Below, piece by piece: positions 35,033 through 43,574 of a stretch of 64,000 nucleotides of DNA (positions within the stretch are counted from its first letter, which is position 1; every line of letters starts with the position of its first letter). The notes below the pieces were generated by a model. The model did not search any database. It was not told the origin of the DNA and was given only the letters and a program-made list of their open reading frames with translations. The translations under genes and the position numbers were made by a program. Source of the stretch: Thermaerobacter subterraneus DSM 13965. Its GTDB lineage: Bacteria; Bacillota; Sulfobacillia; Thermaerobacterales; Thermaerobacteraceae. The stretch lies in NCBI RefSeq assembly GCF_000183545.2, contig NZ_JH976535.1, forward strand, positions 859,890 through 923,889, given 5' to 3'.

Positions 35033-36018
35033 GCCAGCACCTCCTCGACGATCCCCTCCAGGGACTTTCCGTGTCGGGCCCTAAGCTCGTCGGCATCGCC
35101 CGCGAGCACCAGCCGGCCGCCCGCCAGCACCATCAGCCGGTCGAACAGCGGCTCCGCGTCCTTCAAGTCGTGGGTCGAGAGCAGGATCGTCCGGCCGCCC
35201 CGCCGGCACGCCGCCAGGATGGCGTCGGCGATGCGGCGGCGGGACACCGGGTCGATGCCCGAGAAGGGTTCGTCCAGAAGAACGAGCGGCGCCACGCGGG
35301 CCAGGCCGAGCAGTAACCGCACGCGGGTCCGCATGCCCTTGGACAGCTCGCCCACCCGCCTGCGGCCCGGCAGCTCCAGGATCTCCCGCAGCTCGCCCTC
35401 CTGGTCCTCGTCCCAGTCGGTGAAGAAGGAGCGGACGAACCGGACCGTCTGGTCCACCGTCATCCACGGGTCCAGCGGGTCGACCTCGGCGACGAAGGCG
35501 ATCCGGCGGCGCAGCTCTACGCCGGGGGTTTGGCCCAGGACCCTGACCTCACCCCGGGCGGGCCGCACAAACCCGGCCGCCACCTTGAGGAGGGTCGACT
35601 TGCCGCTGCCGTTGGCCCCGACCAGGCCCGTGACGGTGCCCGCAGGCAGGGTGAAAGTCACATCCCGCAAGGCCTCTATGGAGCCATATCGTTTCCAGAC
35701 GTGGTGGAAGGACACGGCGGGTGGGGCTGCCTCCGTCGCCAGGTCTTCGCCGCCTCCGAAGTTGGCGGCCGATTGGGCGGCGGATTCGACGGCGGATTGG
35801 GAGGTGGCACCGGGGAAGCCGGCTGCTGGCATGGGGCCGGGCGGGGAGGATGGGGGACTGTCCCCCGAGCTGACGGCAGCCGCGCTGACGGCGGCCCCAA
35901 AACCGGTGCCAGTCGATGATGCAGGCGATGCCACCCCAGTGGGTCGCATGGTCGATGAAACGGTGAACGACCCACGCCATGAAGCAGGCGATGAGGCCAG
36001 GGGATACCAGCGCGTCAC
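35029..36018 (-). CDS. ABC transporter ATP-binding protein
   Basis: A 329-residue ATPase. After a 95-residue Ser/Ala/Pro-rich N-terminal extension, the ABC domain starts VSFHHVWKRYGSIEALRDV. Walker A is GANGSGKST, the signature LSKGMRTRVRL, Walker B LVLLDEPFSGIDP and the switch STHDL. It energises the adjacent permease. GTG 36018 overlaps the GntR stop (GTGA) and has AAGGAGGG 8 bases upstream, so the start is firm even though the extension is odd. In the extension, the neighbouring frame reads a hydrophobic stretch (LIACFMAWVVHRFIDHATHW), hinting at an older overlapping membrane ORF or a frameshift. Confidence 0.88.
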   Translation of the reverse strand: MTRWYPLASSPASWRGSFTVSSTMRPTGVASPASSTGTGFGAAVSAAAVSSGDSPPSSPPGPMPAAGFPGATSQSAVESAAQSAANFGGGEDLATEAAPPAVSFHHVWKRYGSIEALRDVTFTLPAGTVTGLVGANGSGKSTLLKVAAGFVRPARGEVRVLGQTPGVELRRRIAFVAEVDPLDPWMTVDQTVRFVRSFFTDWDEDQEGELREILELPGRRRVGELSKGMRTRVRLLLGLARVAPLVLLDEPFSGIDPVSRRRIADAILAACRRGGRTILLSTHDLKDAEPLFDRLMVLAGGRLVLAGDADELRARHGKSLEGIVEEVLA

Positions 36019-36569
36019 GAAGGTGTCCCTCCTTGTTGGTTTTCAACAGGGGACCCGCTCCCTGGGCTTGCTGCCTGGGACCCCCTTGCGGGGCCTACGT
36101 GGGATCCACTTCCGGGGCTTCCTGCGTGGAACGAATTGTCGGGATCGCCTGGGTGGGACCCCCTTTCGAGGTCGCCCCCGCCCGGAATGGGCGTGCCAAG
36201 GGCCGCCGCCACCCGGCGGGCGATCTCGTCCCGGGTGAAGCCCAGGTCCTGCAACCGCCGGACGAACTCGGCCACCGCCTGGCGGGCCAGGTCTTCCCGA
36301 AGGGCCCGGACGCGGCCGGCGTCCAGGGTGATGAAGGTTCCGGTGCCCCGGGCTGTCTCCACCAGGCCCATGACCTCCATCTCCCGGTAGGCCCGCTGCA
36401 CCGTGTTGGGGTTGACGCCGATGCGCTGGGCCAGTTCGCGCTGGGCGGGAATCTGATCCCCCGGCTGGAGCACGCCCCGGGCGACAGCCTCCTGGAACCG
36501 CTCGATGATCTGTAGGTAGATCGGCCGGGTTGGGTCCAGACGGAACTCGCTGCCGAAGAGTTCGGGCAC
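36015..36569 (-). CDS. GntR-family regulator, YtrA subfamily
   Basis: A 184-residue repressor. The N-terminal winged helix is standard: PIYLQIIERFQEAVARGVLQ, GDQIPAQRELAQRIGVNPNTVQRAYREM, then a wing ending GTGTFITLD. YtrA-type regulators lack the large ligand domain and are usually about 120-130 residues. Here a Gly/Ser/Pro-rich tail of some 55 residues follows GTPIPG, encoded by DNA with a repetitive structure (36030-36180). It is the first gene of the operon with an ABC ATPase and permease and presumably represses it, responding to membrane-active or wall-active agents. The operator lies directly upstream. Confidence 0.87.
   Translation of the reverse strand: MPELFGSEFRLDPTRPIYLQIIERFQEAVARGVLQPGDQIPAQRELAQRIGVNPNTVQRAYREMEVMGLVETARGTGTFITLDAGRVRALREDLARQAVAEFVRRLQDLGFTRDEIARRVAAALGTPIPGGGDLERGSHPGDPDNSFHAGSPGSGSHVGPARGSQAASPGSGSPVENQQGGTPS
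36040..36180 (+). repeat. Degenerate repeat inside the GntR gene tail
   Basis: In this stretch, on the plus strand, one frame reads TPLRGLRGIHFRGFLRG, then TNCRDRL and GGTPFRG. Leucine or phenylalanine recurs every five residues (with some four-residue steps), the spacing of pentapeptide repeats, and the DNA shows loose 15-base periodicity around GGGACCCCCTT words. It codes, antisense, for the low-complexity tail of the GntR protein. It resembles the repeat at 28374-28598 in period and translated pattern. Confidence 0.4.
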
Positions 36570-36588
36570 CGTCGCTCCTCCCGTCGAT

Positions 36589-36631
36589 CGAGTGCACTAT
36601 TACACTAGTGCACTAGAAAGGTGGGTGTCAA
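36589..36631 (-). promoter_or_regulatory. Promoter and operator of the GntR-ABC operon
   Basis: On the minus strand TTGACA (36626-36631) is followed 18 bases later by TAGTGT as -10, about 40 bases before the GntR ATG. The same place holds AGTGCAC repeats in mirror arrangement: AGTGCACTA at 36591-36599 and CTAGTGCACTAG at 36605-36616, the latter a perfect palindrome. The symmetrical AGTGCACT words resemble the operators of YtrA-type repressors, so autoregulation is likely. Confidence 0.65.
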
Positions 36632-37207
36632 GGGGAGGGTGGCGGGCGACAGTAGTGCATGGAGCGGTTCGCGCCCGATTCGGGGATGGGGCGGGGTGCG
36701 GGGCGAGTCCAAACCTGATCGAAGTGTCAAGTGGTCAGACGGACCGCCGCTCCCACGTGGACGTTACAAGCCGACGGGGCCGCCCACGTCGTGGACCACC
36801 GGGCTCACGGGATCCTACACCGGCCTGACGGGACCCCGCATGGTGCCGAGGATCTGGACGTCCAGCTAGAGGAACCAGTCTTCGGGGTCGATCGGTGCCG
36901 CTTCAGGCGCTGTCACCAGCGGCGGGTCGGGCGCCATCACCCGGCCTCGGCGGGCAAGCGGCCCCAGTACAGGACGCCAAACGCTGGACGTCACCGGGAT
37001 GCCGTGAAGGAGCAAAAGGACCGGCATGGATCCGCCTCCCCGTCCGTACCAGAACCACAGCGGGATCGAAGCACCGGAACGGTGGATCCGCCGGAGAGCC
37101 AGGGATCGACAGAGACAGCACCCGACCGCCCTTCGGTCGCCCTTTCGGTCTCCAGTTCGCGCCGGTCACAGCATTCGGGCCCACTTCCCGGAGCAGAACG
37201 TTGCGCT
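36632..37207. other. Long spacer without recognisable gene
   Basis: Between the GntR promoter and the end of the MFS gene. Open frames here have no homologous look, no ribosome sites and shifted composition; I read them as chance. A few direct words (CACCGGCCTGACGGGAC type) are present but no ordered repeat. Confidence 0.45.
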
Positions 37208-38476
37208 CTACCTGGGGATACCCCTATCGACTCCCTCCGCTACCGGCAACGGGGTCAGTTTACTTGCTGCAGGCATGCCACGCAAATCGCGAATGGCTAC
37301 CCACAGCAACGCAATGCTCAACGGTGTCAAACATGTCAATCCAAACACCGTGCCGACGCTCGAAAACACGGCCAGCACACCACCTATCAACGCTCCGACA
37401 GGCATCACCATCGTGCTGATGCTTTGTACTGTGGACCCCACCCTTCCCACGAAATGAGGAGGTGTGATCACCATCACCGCCGAGGAGACCACCACATTCA
37501 TGATTCCAACAGGAAGCCACGCAACTCCAAACATCGATACCGATACGTCGGGAGACCCGAAAATAAACGCTGCAACCACGGACCCAACCCACGCAATGGT
37601 GCTGGTGACCATGCATCCAATCACGAGAATCCCCACATTAACCCCCGTGAGAAGTGGTGCAACAAGCGTGCCGGCCAGGATGCCCGCGCTTTGAGCGGCC
37701 ACCAGGAATCCGTAGTACTCCGGGCCCCCCAGCGCTTCCCCGATGTGTGGCAGTATCGGCAAGAGCATGCCGTTCAGCCCGTTCGCCAGGACGGCCGTGA
37801 GGGCAATCTTGCCGACCAGCGTGCCGGACACAAAACGAACGCCTTGGACCAGGTCTCCCCAAAAGGCTTTGAAAGAGAGTTTCCCTAAAGCAGACTCCCT
37901 GGCCATGTGGGAGACGCCAATCAGCCCAAACAATACCATTGCAACGGCAAAAGTTGATACGTCGAACCACAGGGAACCGGCCACGCCGGCGGTGGCGATG
38001 ATGACGCCCGACATGGAGTTGAACACCACGTCGGCCGTTTCATTGGCAAATCCCATGATGGAGCTGGCATGGACCATCAGCCGGTCGGGGACGATGAGGC
38101 GCATCCACTTGCCATAGGCGGGCTTGGCGGCCGTGGCGACAAGATGAATGCCGAATACCACGGGCAATACGAGCAAGGCGGGCGCGTTCTTCGTGACAAG
38201 GATCAACAAGAACGTGACGAACACGCCTTGCACGATCTGCGCTCCGACGACAACGGGCTTCACCTGGAGACGGTCGACAAAGGGCCCGAAGATGAATTGA
38301 AACACTTGTGGCACCGTGATCAGAAATCCCGCCAGTCCGGCCACCACACCGGAAGCATCAGACTGGCTCAGGTACCACAGCGTTGCCACCAGGTAGACGC
38401 TGTCGCCAGCATTGGTGATCAAGCGGCCCAAAAACAATAGCAAGAAGGCCTTATTCGTCAACAACTCCCGGTACAA
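37208..38476 (-). CDS. MFS efflux transporter (MefA-like)
   Basis: A 422-residue major-facilitator protein of the macrolide-efflux-like type, starting MYRELLTNKAFLLLFLGRLITNAGDSVYL, which is the usual MefA-like N-terminus. Twelve helices are expected and most are visible, with the motif FGPFVDRLQVKP between helices 2 and 3 and FVGRVGSTVQS in the second half. Such pumps use the proton gradient to export drugs. Its composition is lower in GC than the surroundings, consistent with transfer. It is separated from the lut genes on the same strand by 32 bases downstream of none and stands first on its own; substrate unknown. Confidence 0.88.
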   Translation of the reverse strand: MYRELLTNKAFLLLFLGRLITNAGDSVYLVATLWYLSQSDASGVVAGLAGFLITVPQVFQFIFGPFVDRLQVKPVVVGAQIVQGVFVTFLLILVTKNAPALLVLPVVFGIHLVATAAKPAYGKWMRLIVPDRLMVHASSIMGFANETADVVFNSMSGVIIATAGVAGSLWFDVSTFAVAMVLFGLIGVSHMARESALGKLSFKAFWGDLVQGVRFVSGTLVGKIALTAVLANGLNGMLLPILPHIGEALGGPEYYGFLVAAQSAGILAGTLVAPLLTGVNVGILVIGCMVTSTIAWVGSVVAAFIFGSPDVSVSMFGVAWLPVGIMNVVVSSAVMVITPPHFVGRVGSTVQSISTMVMPVGALIGGVLAVFSSVGTVFGLTCLTPLSIALLWVAIRDLRGMPAASKLTPLPVAEGVDRGIPR

Positions 38477-38508
38477 CTGTCGTCATCCTTACCGTCATGC
38501 ACAAGAGA

Positions 38509-41178
38509 TCATTGCGTTCCGTAGATCACGGCGTGGACGTGTCGCGGCCCGTGGACCCCCACCACCGGGTGCAGCTCAATGTCCGACGACTTGCTGGGAC
38601 CGGTGATGAAAGTAACGTTCTGCGGAGCGGTGGTGGGGTCGGCGACCCCGTACCGGCCGGTGAGGCCCGTGATGGCCTCGGCCAGGGTGGGGACCAGCAC
38701 GGCGCCGGGGACCAGGATCACCAGGTGCTCCGGCAGCAGGCTGACGGCCCGCCCGCGGCCCGCACCGTGGACCACGGCCACAGTGCCGGTGGCGACAATG
38801 GCGAAGTGGGCCACCACGATACCCAGGTCCGCGATGGCCACGGCCTCGCGCAGCCTCAGCGGAGAAAAGCCCGGCTGCTGGTCCCGCCAGCGGGTGAGCC
38901 GGCAGCCGGCTTCTTCCAGGGCGTGAAGCACGGCTTCCAGGACCGGCCCGGCGCCCTCCGGCAGGTCCGGGGCGGCGGGGTCCCAGGCCACCACCCGGCG
39001 CAGGCTGCGCGACCGGACGAATGCGGCACAGGCGGCCGCGCAGGCCGCCGCAACGGCTTCGGGCGTTCCGCCCTGGACGCGGGTCCAAGTGCCGTGGACA
39101 GCCTCCAACTCCCGACCAAAGCGCTCGGGCCAGCCGGAAGGGTCGGGGCCCGGGTGGTCCGCCCGCGGCAAGCCGGCGGTGGGACCGGACGCCACTACGG
39201 GGGAGGGGGTGGAGGCAGGTGCAGCGGGCGCCAGGCACCGAGCCATGGCCCGGCCCGGGGTCCGGGGCTCGCCCCCGGCCTCGGATCCCTCCCCGGATCC
39301 GTTCTCAGGCCGGGACCCGTCGTCGAACCGGGTTCCGGAGCGGGGGTGCGACAGGGCCTCGGCCGTACCTTGGGACCGGATCGTCGGCGCGGTCTGCGGC
39401 TGGATCGCAGCTGCGTCCCTGGCCGGTGGGCCGGCTTCGGCGGAGGCGGGCGTGAGGGATGGACCGCGGTTGCCCCCGGGCTCGGCGTCCTGGGACCCTG
39501 CGGGGCCGGGATCCACCTCCCGGGCTAGGGCGGCCCAGCGAGCATGGAAGGGCCGGGAGGCGACGGCCGGGAAGTCGCGGGAGGCCGTCCAGGCACCCAG
39601 GGGGCCCGGCCCGCCGCGGAGGACGGCCCCGACCATTAGCCCGGCCGCCGGTTCGTCCCTGGTGTGGGATTCCGCATCGAGCCACGGCACCTGCACCCAC
39701 GCGGCCAACCGGGCCGCCAGCCGGTACCGCCGCGGGTCAGAAAAGACCCACCGCCACAGGCGGAAGGCCCATCGCTCCCCGTGGTCGCGGAGGCCCTTCG
39801 TGCCCGCCGCTGTGGCGTCGTCGTTGCCGGTGGGCGCCTGACCGGACCGCCCCCGGTTCACCACCTCTTCCCGCAGGTCGAGCAGAAGATCGTGCAGGGG
39901 GATCATCACCGGGCAGGCCTCGTGGCAGGCGCCGCATAGGCTGGAGGCATAGGGCAGGTCGTCCCAGCCGTCCAGCCCGCCCAGCAGCGGCGTGATCACC
40001 GCCCCGATGGGCCCGCTGTAGACGCCCCCGTAGGGGTGGCCCCCGATCTGCCGGTACACGGGGCAGGCGTTCAGGCACGCCCCGCAGCGGATGCAGTGCA
40101 GGGCCACCTGGAACCGCGTCCCCAGCAGGTTCGACCGCCCGTTGTCGACGATGACCAGGTGGAACTCCTCGGGTCCGTCGGCCTCGCCGGGACGCCGCGG
40201 CCCGCCCACGAAGGTGGTGTAGACGGTGATCTTCTGGCCGGTGGCGCTGCGGGCCAGAACTTCGAGCAACACGGCCAGGTCGGACCAGGTGGGCACGACC
40301 CGCTCCATGCCCATGACGGCGATGTGGATCCGGGGCAGGGAGGTGACCATGCGGCCGTTGCCCTCGTTGGTCACCAGCACCACGGTGCCCGACTCCGCCA
40401 CCAGGAAGTTGACCCCGGAGATGCCGACGTCGGCGCGGAGGAACTTCTGGCGCAGCTGCTGGCGGGCGAAGGCGGCCAGGGCGACGGCGTCGTCGGGGAG
40501 GGGGCGGCCCGCCTCGCGGCTGAAGATCTCCCGGATCTGCTGCTGGGACAGGTGCACGGCCGGCGCCACGATGTGGGACGGCCGGTGACCCGCCAGCTGG
40601 ATGATGTACTCCCCCAGGTCGGTCTCCACCACCTCGACGCCCGCCGCCTCCAGGTGGGGGTTCAGGTGGATCTCTTCCGTCACCATCGATTTCGACTTGA
40701 CGACCCGGCGGGCGCCGGCCCGCTGGATGATGCCCAGGATCGCCTCCACCGCCTCGCCCGCCGTTGCCGCCCGGTGGACGTGGCCACCCCGGGCCTGGAC
40801 CGCGGCGACGGCCTGGTCCAGGTACCGGTCGAGCTGGGCGATGGTGCGGGCGCGGATGGTCCGGGCCCGCTCCCGCCACTTCAGGGGGTCGCCCAGCTGG
40901 GCCAGGGCCTGCTCGCGGCCGTAGTGCTGGCGGTAGGTGGCGCGGGGGACGGCCACGCGGAGGAAGTCGTCCCGCAGGGCCGCGGCGGCTCGCTCCTGGA
41001 AGGGCTCGGCGGGAGGGCGGTGGGAGAGGCTCGGGGGTTGCGTGGCGATGCTCAGGGTAGGGCTTGGGGTCGCGCTGGCCGGACCGCCGGCCCTCCCGAG
41101 CGTGTTCCCGAGCCTGCCGGCCGTGGCGGTGGCCGGTGCCGTCCCCGCCTGATGGCAATCGGATGGTACGCTGTGCAT
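38509..41178 (-). CDS. lutB: LutB-LutC fusion, lactate oxidation iron-sulfur protein
   Basis: One 889-residue chain holding two normally separate proteins. Residues 55-480 are LutB: KSKSMVTEEIHLN, GISGVNFLVAESGTVVLVTNEGN and two ferredoxin-like clusters, CIRCGACLNACP (362-373) and CGACHEACP (415-423). The last 220 residues are LutC (DUF162): VVAHFAIVATGTVAVVHG, LLPEHLVILVPGAVLVPTL and the closing FITGPSKSSDIELHPVVGVHGP. A low-complexity linker of about 180 residues joins them. LutABC oxidises L-lactate to pyruvate. ATG 41178 follows GGGGGGAGGAA. LutA lies upstream on the same strand. The fusion is uninterrupted; I know of LutB and LutC only as separate chains in Bacillus. Confidence 0.88.
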   Translation of the reverse strand: MHSVPSDCHQAGTAPATATAGRLGNTLGRAGGPASATPSPTLSIATQPPSLSHRPPAEPFQERAAAALRDDFLRVAVPRATYRQHYGREQALAQLGDPLKWRERARTIRARTIAQLDRYLDQAVAAVQARGGHVHRAATAGEAVEAILGIIQRAGARRVVKSKSMVTEEIHLNPHLEAAGVEVVETDLGEYIIQLAGHRPSHIVAPAVHLSQQQIREIFSREAGRPLPDDAVALAAFARQQLRQKFLRADVGISGVNFLVAESGTVVLVTNEGNGRMVTSLPRIHIAVMGMERVVPTWSDLAVLLEVLARSATGQKITVYTTFVGGPRRPGEADGPEEFHLVIVDNGRSNLLGTRFQVALHCIRCGACLNACPVYRQIGGHPYGGVYSGPIGAVITPLLGGLDGWDDLPYASSLCGACHEACPVMIPLHDLLLDLREEVVNRGRSGQAPTGNDDATAAGTKGLRDHGERWAFRLWRWVFSDPRRYRLAARLAAWVQVPWLDAESHTRDEPAAGLMVGAVLRGGPGPLGAWTASRDFPAVASRPFHARWAALAREVDPGPAGSQDAEPGGNRGPSLTPASAEAGPPARDAAAIQPQTAPTIRSQGTAEALSHPRSGTRFDDGSRPENGSGEGSEAGGEPRTPGRAMARCLAPAAPASTPSPVVASGPTAGLPRADHPGPDPSGWPERFGRELEAVHGTWTRVQGGTPEAVAAACAAACAAFVRSRSLRRVVAWDPAAPDLPEGAGPVLEAVLHALEEAGCRLTRWRDQQPGFSPLRLREAVAIADLGIVVAHFAIVATGTVAVVHGAGRGRAVSLLPEHLVILVPGAVLVPTLAEAITGLTGRYGVADPTTAPQNVTFITGPSKSSDIELHPVVGVHGPRHVHAVIYGTQ

Positions 41179-41731
41179 GGCCGGTTCCTCCCCCCGGTAC
41201 GTCGCGGTACGTCGGTCAAGGGGTCGCCTGGCGGACGAACCCGGCGGGCGCGGGCCAGAGCCGGGGCCAGCGAACCCGCGGCCGTGGGGCTGCCATAAGG
41301 CGGCTCCGGCTGCTTGGTGTCCGCCCCGGCTGCTTGGCGGCCGGCGCCCGGTCGCCCTGGGGCTTCCTTAAGGCTGTGCGTCGGCTACCCTGAGGCTGCT
41401 CCGCCGCTGCCCTGGGGCTCCACGAGGCCGCCCCGAGGCTGCCCCCGGGGTCCTGGGACTGCCGCGAGACCGCCCCCCGGCTGCCCTCGGGAACCCCGGG
41501 ACTGCCCTGAGGAAGCCCCCGGCCGCCCGGGGTCGCCCCGAGGTCGCTCCGCGGTGCGCCATCGAGCTGCAGGTAACTCAGGGACCCAGGCGCCGGGCTA
41601 CACGGCGGCCGGCGCCCGTCACCCCAGGCTGTCACCCTGGCCGATCGCCGCTCACCGGTCCCATGGCGGGGAACTTGACCCGCAGCCGGCCCGGCAGGGC
41701 CGGGGCGATACCGGGCCAGGCTGGCCGGCCT
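41179..41731. repeat. Spacer with about 21-bp degenerate repeat between lutA and lutB-lutC
   Basis: No gene is supported. From about 41354 to 41550 words close to GCCCTGGGGCT or GCCCCGAGGCT recur at steps of 20-22 bases, occasionally 10-11 or 33 (41354, 41387, 41409, 41430, 41441, 41461, 41483, 41504, 41525, 41535). On the minus strand this reads as loose seven-residue units (PQGSPGV, PEGSRGA, PGGSLGA). The 10.5-base multiple would place each word on the same helix face. Confidence 0.5.
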
Positions 41732-42484
41732 CTACGCCGTCTGCAGGGCCGGCCTCGTCGCCTCGTCCAGGAGCTGGGCCAGGTGCAGCACCCGCACCGG
41801 CCGGCCGAGGCGCCGCAGCCGCCCGCCGATGTGCATGAGGCACCCTACGTCGCAGCCCACCAGCAGCTGCGCCCCCGTCTCCCCGATGGCCTGGACCTTG
41901 GCGTCGACCATGGCGGTCGAGAGCTCCGCCATCTTCACGGCGAAGGTGCCGCCGAAGCCGCAGCACTCGCCGGGGTGGGGCAGGTCCACCAGCTCAAGCC
42001 CCTCCACCGCCCGCAGGAGCGCCAGGGGTTCCTCCACCAGGCCCAGCCCGCGGGCCATGTGGCAGGACCGGTGGAAGGTGGCGACGGCGGGGTAACGAGC
42101 GCCGAGGTCCGTCCGGCCCAGGACGTGGACGATGAACTCCGACAGCTCATAGACCCGCTCGGCGAAGGCCGCGGCCCGGGCGGCCCACTCCGAATCGCCG
42201 GCAAACAGGCGCGGGTAGTGGTGCCGGATCATGGCGGCGCAGGAGCCCGACGGCGTGACCACCGGCAGACCGGGCGCCTCCCGCTCGAAGACCTCGATCA
42301 GGTTGCGGGCAACATCGCGGGCCTCGGCCGTGTAGCCCGTGTTGTAGGCCGGCTGCCCGCAGCAGGTCTGCCCGGCGGGGAAGGTGACCTCGACCCCCAG
42401 CCGGCGGAGCAGCCGGACGGTGCTCTCGCCCACCTCGGGAAAGAACAGGTCGCAGAGGCACGTGATGAAGAGCGCAACGCGCAC
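41732..42484 (-). CDS. lutA: LutA, cysteine-rich (CCG-domain) lactate oxidation protein
   Basis: A 250-residue protein with two CCG-type domains: GQTCCGQPAYNTGY in the first and GECCGFGGTFAVKM in the second, plus the second-copy cysteines in GCDVGCLMHIGG and FHRSCHMARGL. These cysteines hold non-cubane Fe-S clusters in LutA/HdrB-like proteins. LutA works with LutB and LutC to oxidise L-lactate, donating electrons to the respiratory chain at the membrane. GTG 42484 follows GGGAGGT. It is upstream of the lutB-lutC fusion, separated by a 553-base repeat-rich spacer, which is unusual for an operon normally packed tightly. Confidence 0.9.
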   Translation of the reverse strand: MRVALFITCLCDLFFPEVGESTVRLLRRLGVEVTFPAGQTCCGQPAYNTGYTAEARDVARNLIEVFEREAPGLPVVTPSGSCAAMIRHHYPRLFAGDSEWAARAAAFAERVYELSEFIVHVLGRTDLGARYPAVATFHRSCHMARGLGLVEEPLALLRAVEGLELVDLPHPGECCGFGGTFAVKMAELSTAMVDAKVQAIGETGAQLLVGCDVGCLMHIGGRLRRLGRPVRVLHLAQLLDEATRPALQTA

Positions 42485-42566
42485 CAGGGGTGCTACCTCC
42501 CTCTTGCCTTGACTCCGCCCGCTGGCCTTGCCCTCTTGATGAGACCTCCCTTCATGAGGCCCCGCT

Positions 42567-43364
42567 TTACGAGCGGGGACTTCCCTTGAACACACCCCGC
42601 CCCAGCCACTGCCCGCCGTCGATGGTCAGCACCTCGCCGGTGATGAACCCGGCGTAGTCGGACACCAGGTAGGCCGCCGCGTGGGCGATCTCCTCCGGTC
42701 GCCCCATGCGGCCCAGGGGCACCGACCGGATCACCGCCTGCCGGGCCTCCTCGGTGGGCCAGAGCTGGGGCGCGGCGCCCGTGCCGTCGACCGGGCCGGG
42801 GGCGATGCAGTTCACCCGGATCCCCTTGGGCGCCCACTCCACGGCCAGGGTGCGGGTCATGGCCAGGACGCCGGCTTTGGCCGCCGCCGAGTGGACGGTA
42901 CCGGGCCCGCCTGTCCAGGCGTAGGTGGCGATGATGTTCAGGATGTTGCCGCCCCGGCCCTGGGCGATCCAGTGCCGGGCCACGGCCCGGGTGCAGTAGA
43001 AGGTCCCGTGCAGCACGATGTTGACGACGGCGTTCCACCCGTTGACGGAGAGCTCCTCGGCGGGGCAGACGAAGTTGCCGGCCGCGTTGTTGACCAGGAT
43101 GTCGATCCGGCCAAAGCGGTCCAGGGCGGCCTGGACCATCCGGTCGACCTGCTCCGGGTCGCGGACGTCGGTGGGGACGGTCAGGGCCTGGCCGCCCCGC
43201 TCGGTGATCTCGGCGGCGGCCTTCTCCAGGTTCTCGGGCTTGCGGCTGGCCAGCACCACCCGGGCCCCCAGGCGGGTGAATTCCAGGGCCATGGCCTTGC
43301 CGAGGCCGGTTCCTCCCCCGGTGACGATGGCGACGCGGTCCTGCAGCGTTCCAGGCGGTAGCAC
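42567..43364 (-). CDS. SDR oxidoreductase, 2,4-dienoyl-CoA reductase-like
   Basis: A 265-residue classical SDR from GTG 43364, after GGGGAGGGGAG (an ATG at 43403 is an alternative). TGGGTGLG binds the cofactor, ASRKPENL after beta-2 points to NADP, and NNAAGNFVCPAEELS is the NNAG motif. The catalytic position normally YxxxK reads HSAAAK, with Tyr replaced by His; this is the pattern of 2,4-dienoyl-CoA reductase-type members, as is the NFVCPAE segment. So a role in unsaturated acyl-CoA reduction is likely. It lies just upstream of lutA on the same strand. Confidence 0.85.
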   Translation of the reverse strand: MLPPGTLQDRVAIVTGGGTGLGKAMALEFTRLGARVVLASRKPENLEKAAAEITERGGQALTVPTDVRDPEQVDRMVQAALDRFGRIDILVNNAAGNFVCPAEELSVNGWNAVVNIVLHGTFYCTRAVARHWIAQGRGGNILNIIATYAWTGGPGTVHSAAAKAGVLAMTRTLAVEWAPKGIRVNCIAPGPVDGTGAAPQLWPTEEARQAVIRSVPLGRMGRPEEIAHAAAYLVSDYAGFITGEVLTIDGGQWLGRGVFKGSPRS

Positions 43365-43574
43365 GCCGGCTCCCCTCCCCTGACGCAGGTTCTTAGCAGA
43401 CATTCCCTGTCGGGCGGCCGGATGCCTGCTGGGCGCCGGGCCGCAAGATCCCGGTGCCCGCGGGGGCAGTAGAAAGTAGAAGGTGAGAGGCCCGCACACC
43501 CGGTCCACCACCGCAAGCCGTTTACGGGACGGGAGCCGGCGGCCCGCCCCGACAGGGTGTTCTCTATGGGTGCT

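Noticed and set aside
36731-37888. A 385-codon plus-strand open frame downstream of the GntR promoter
   Set aside because: Its right half is antisense to the MFS gene, and the left half has no ribosome site or family pattern.
41216-41635. Minus-strand small gene between lutA and the fusion
   Set aside because: The translation follows the DNA repeat (seven-residue units of Gly/Ser/Pro) without a fold, and no translation signal was found.
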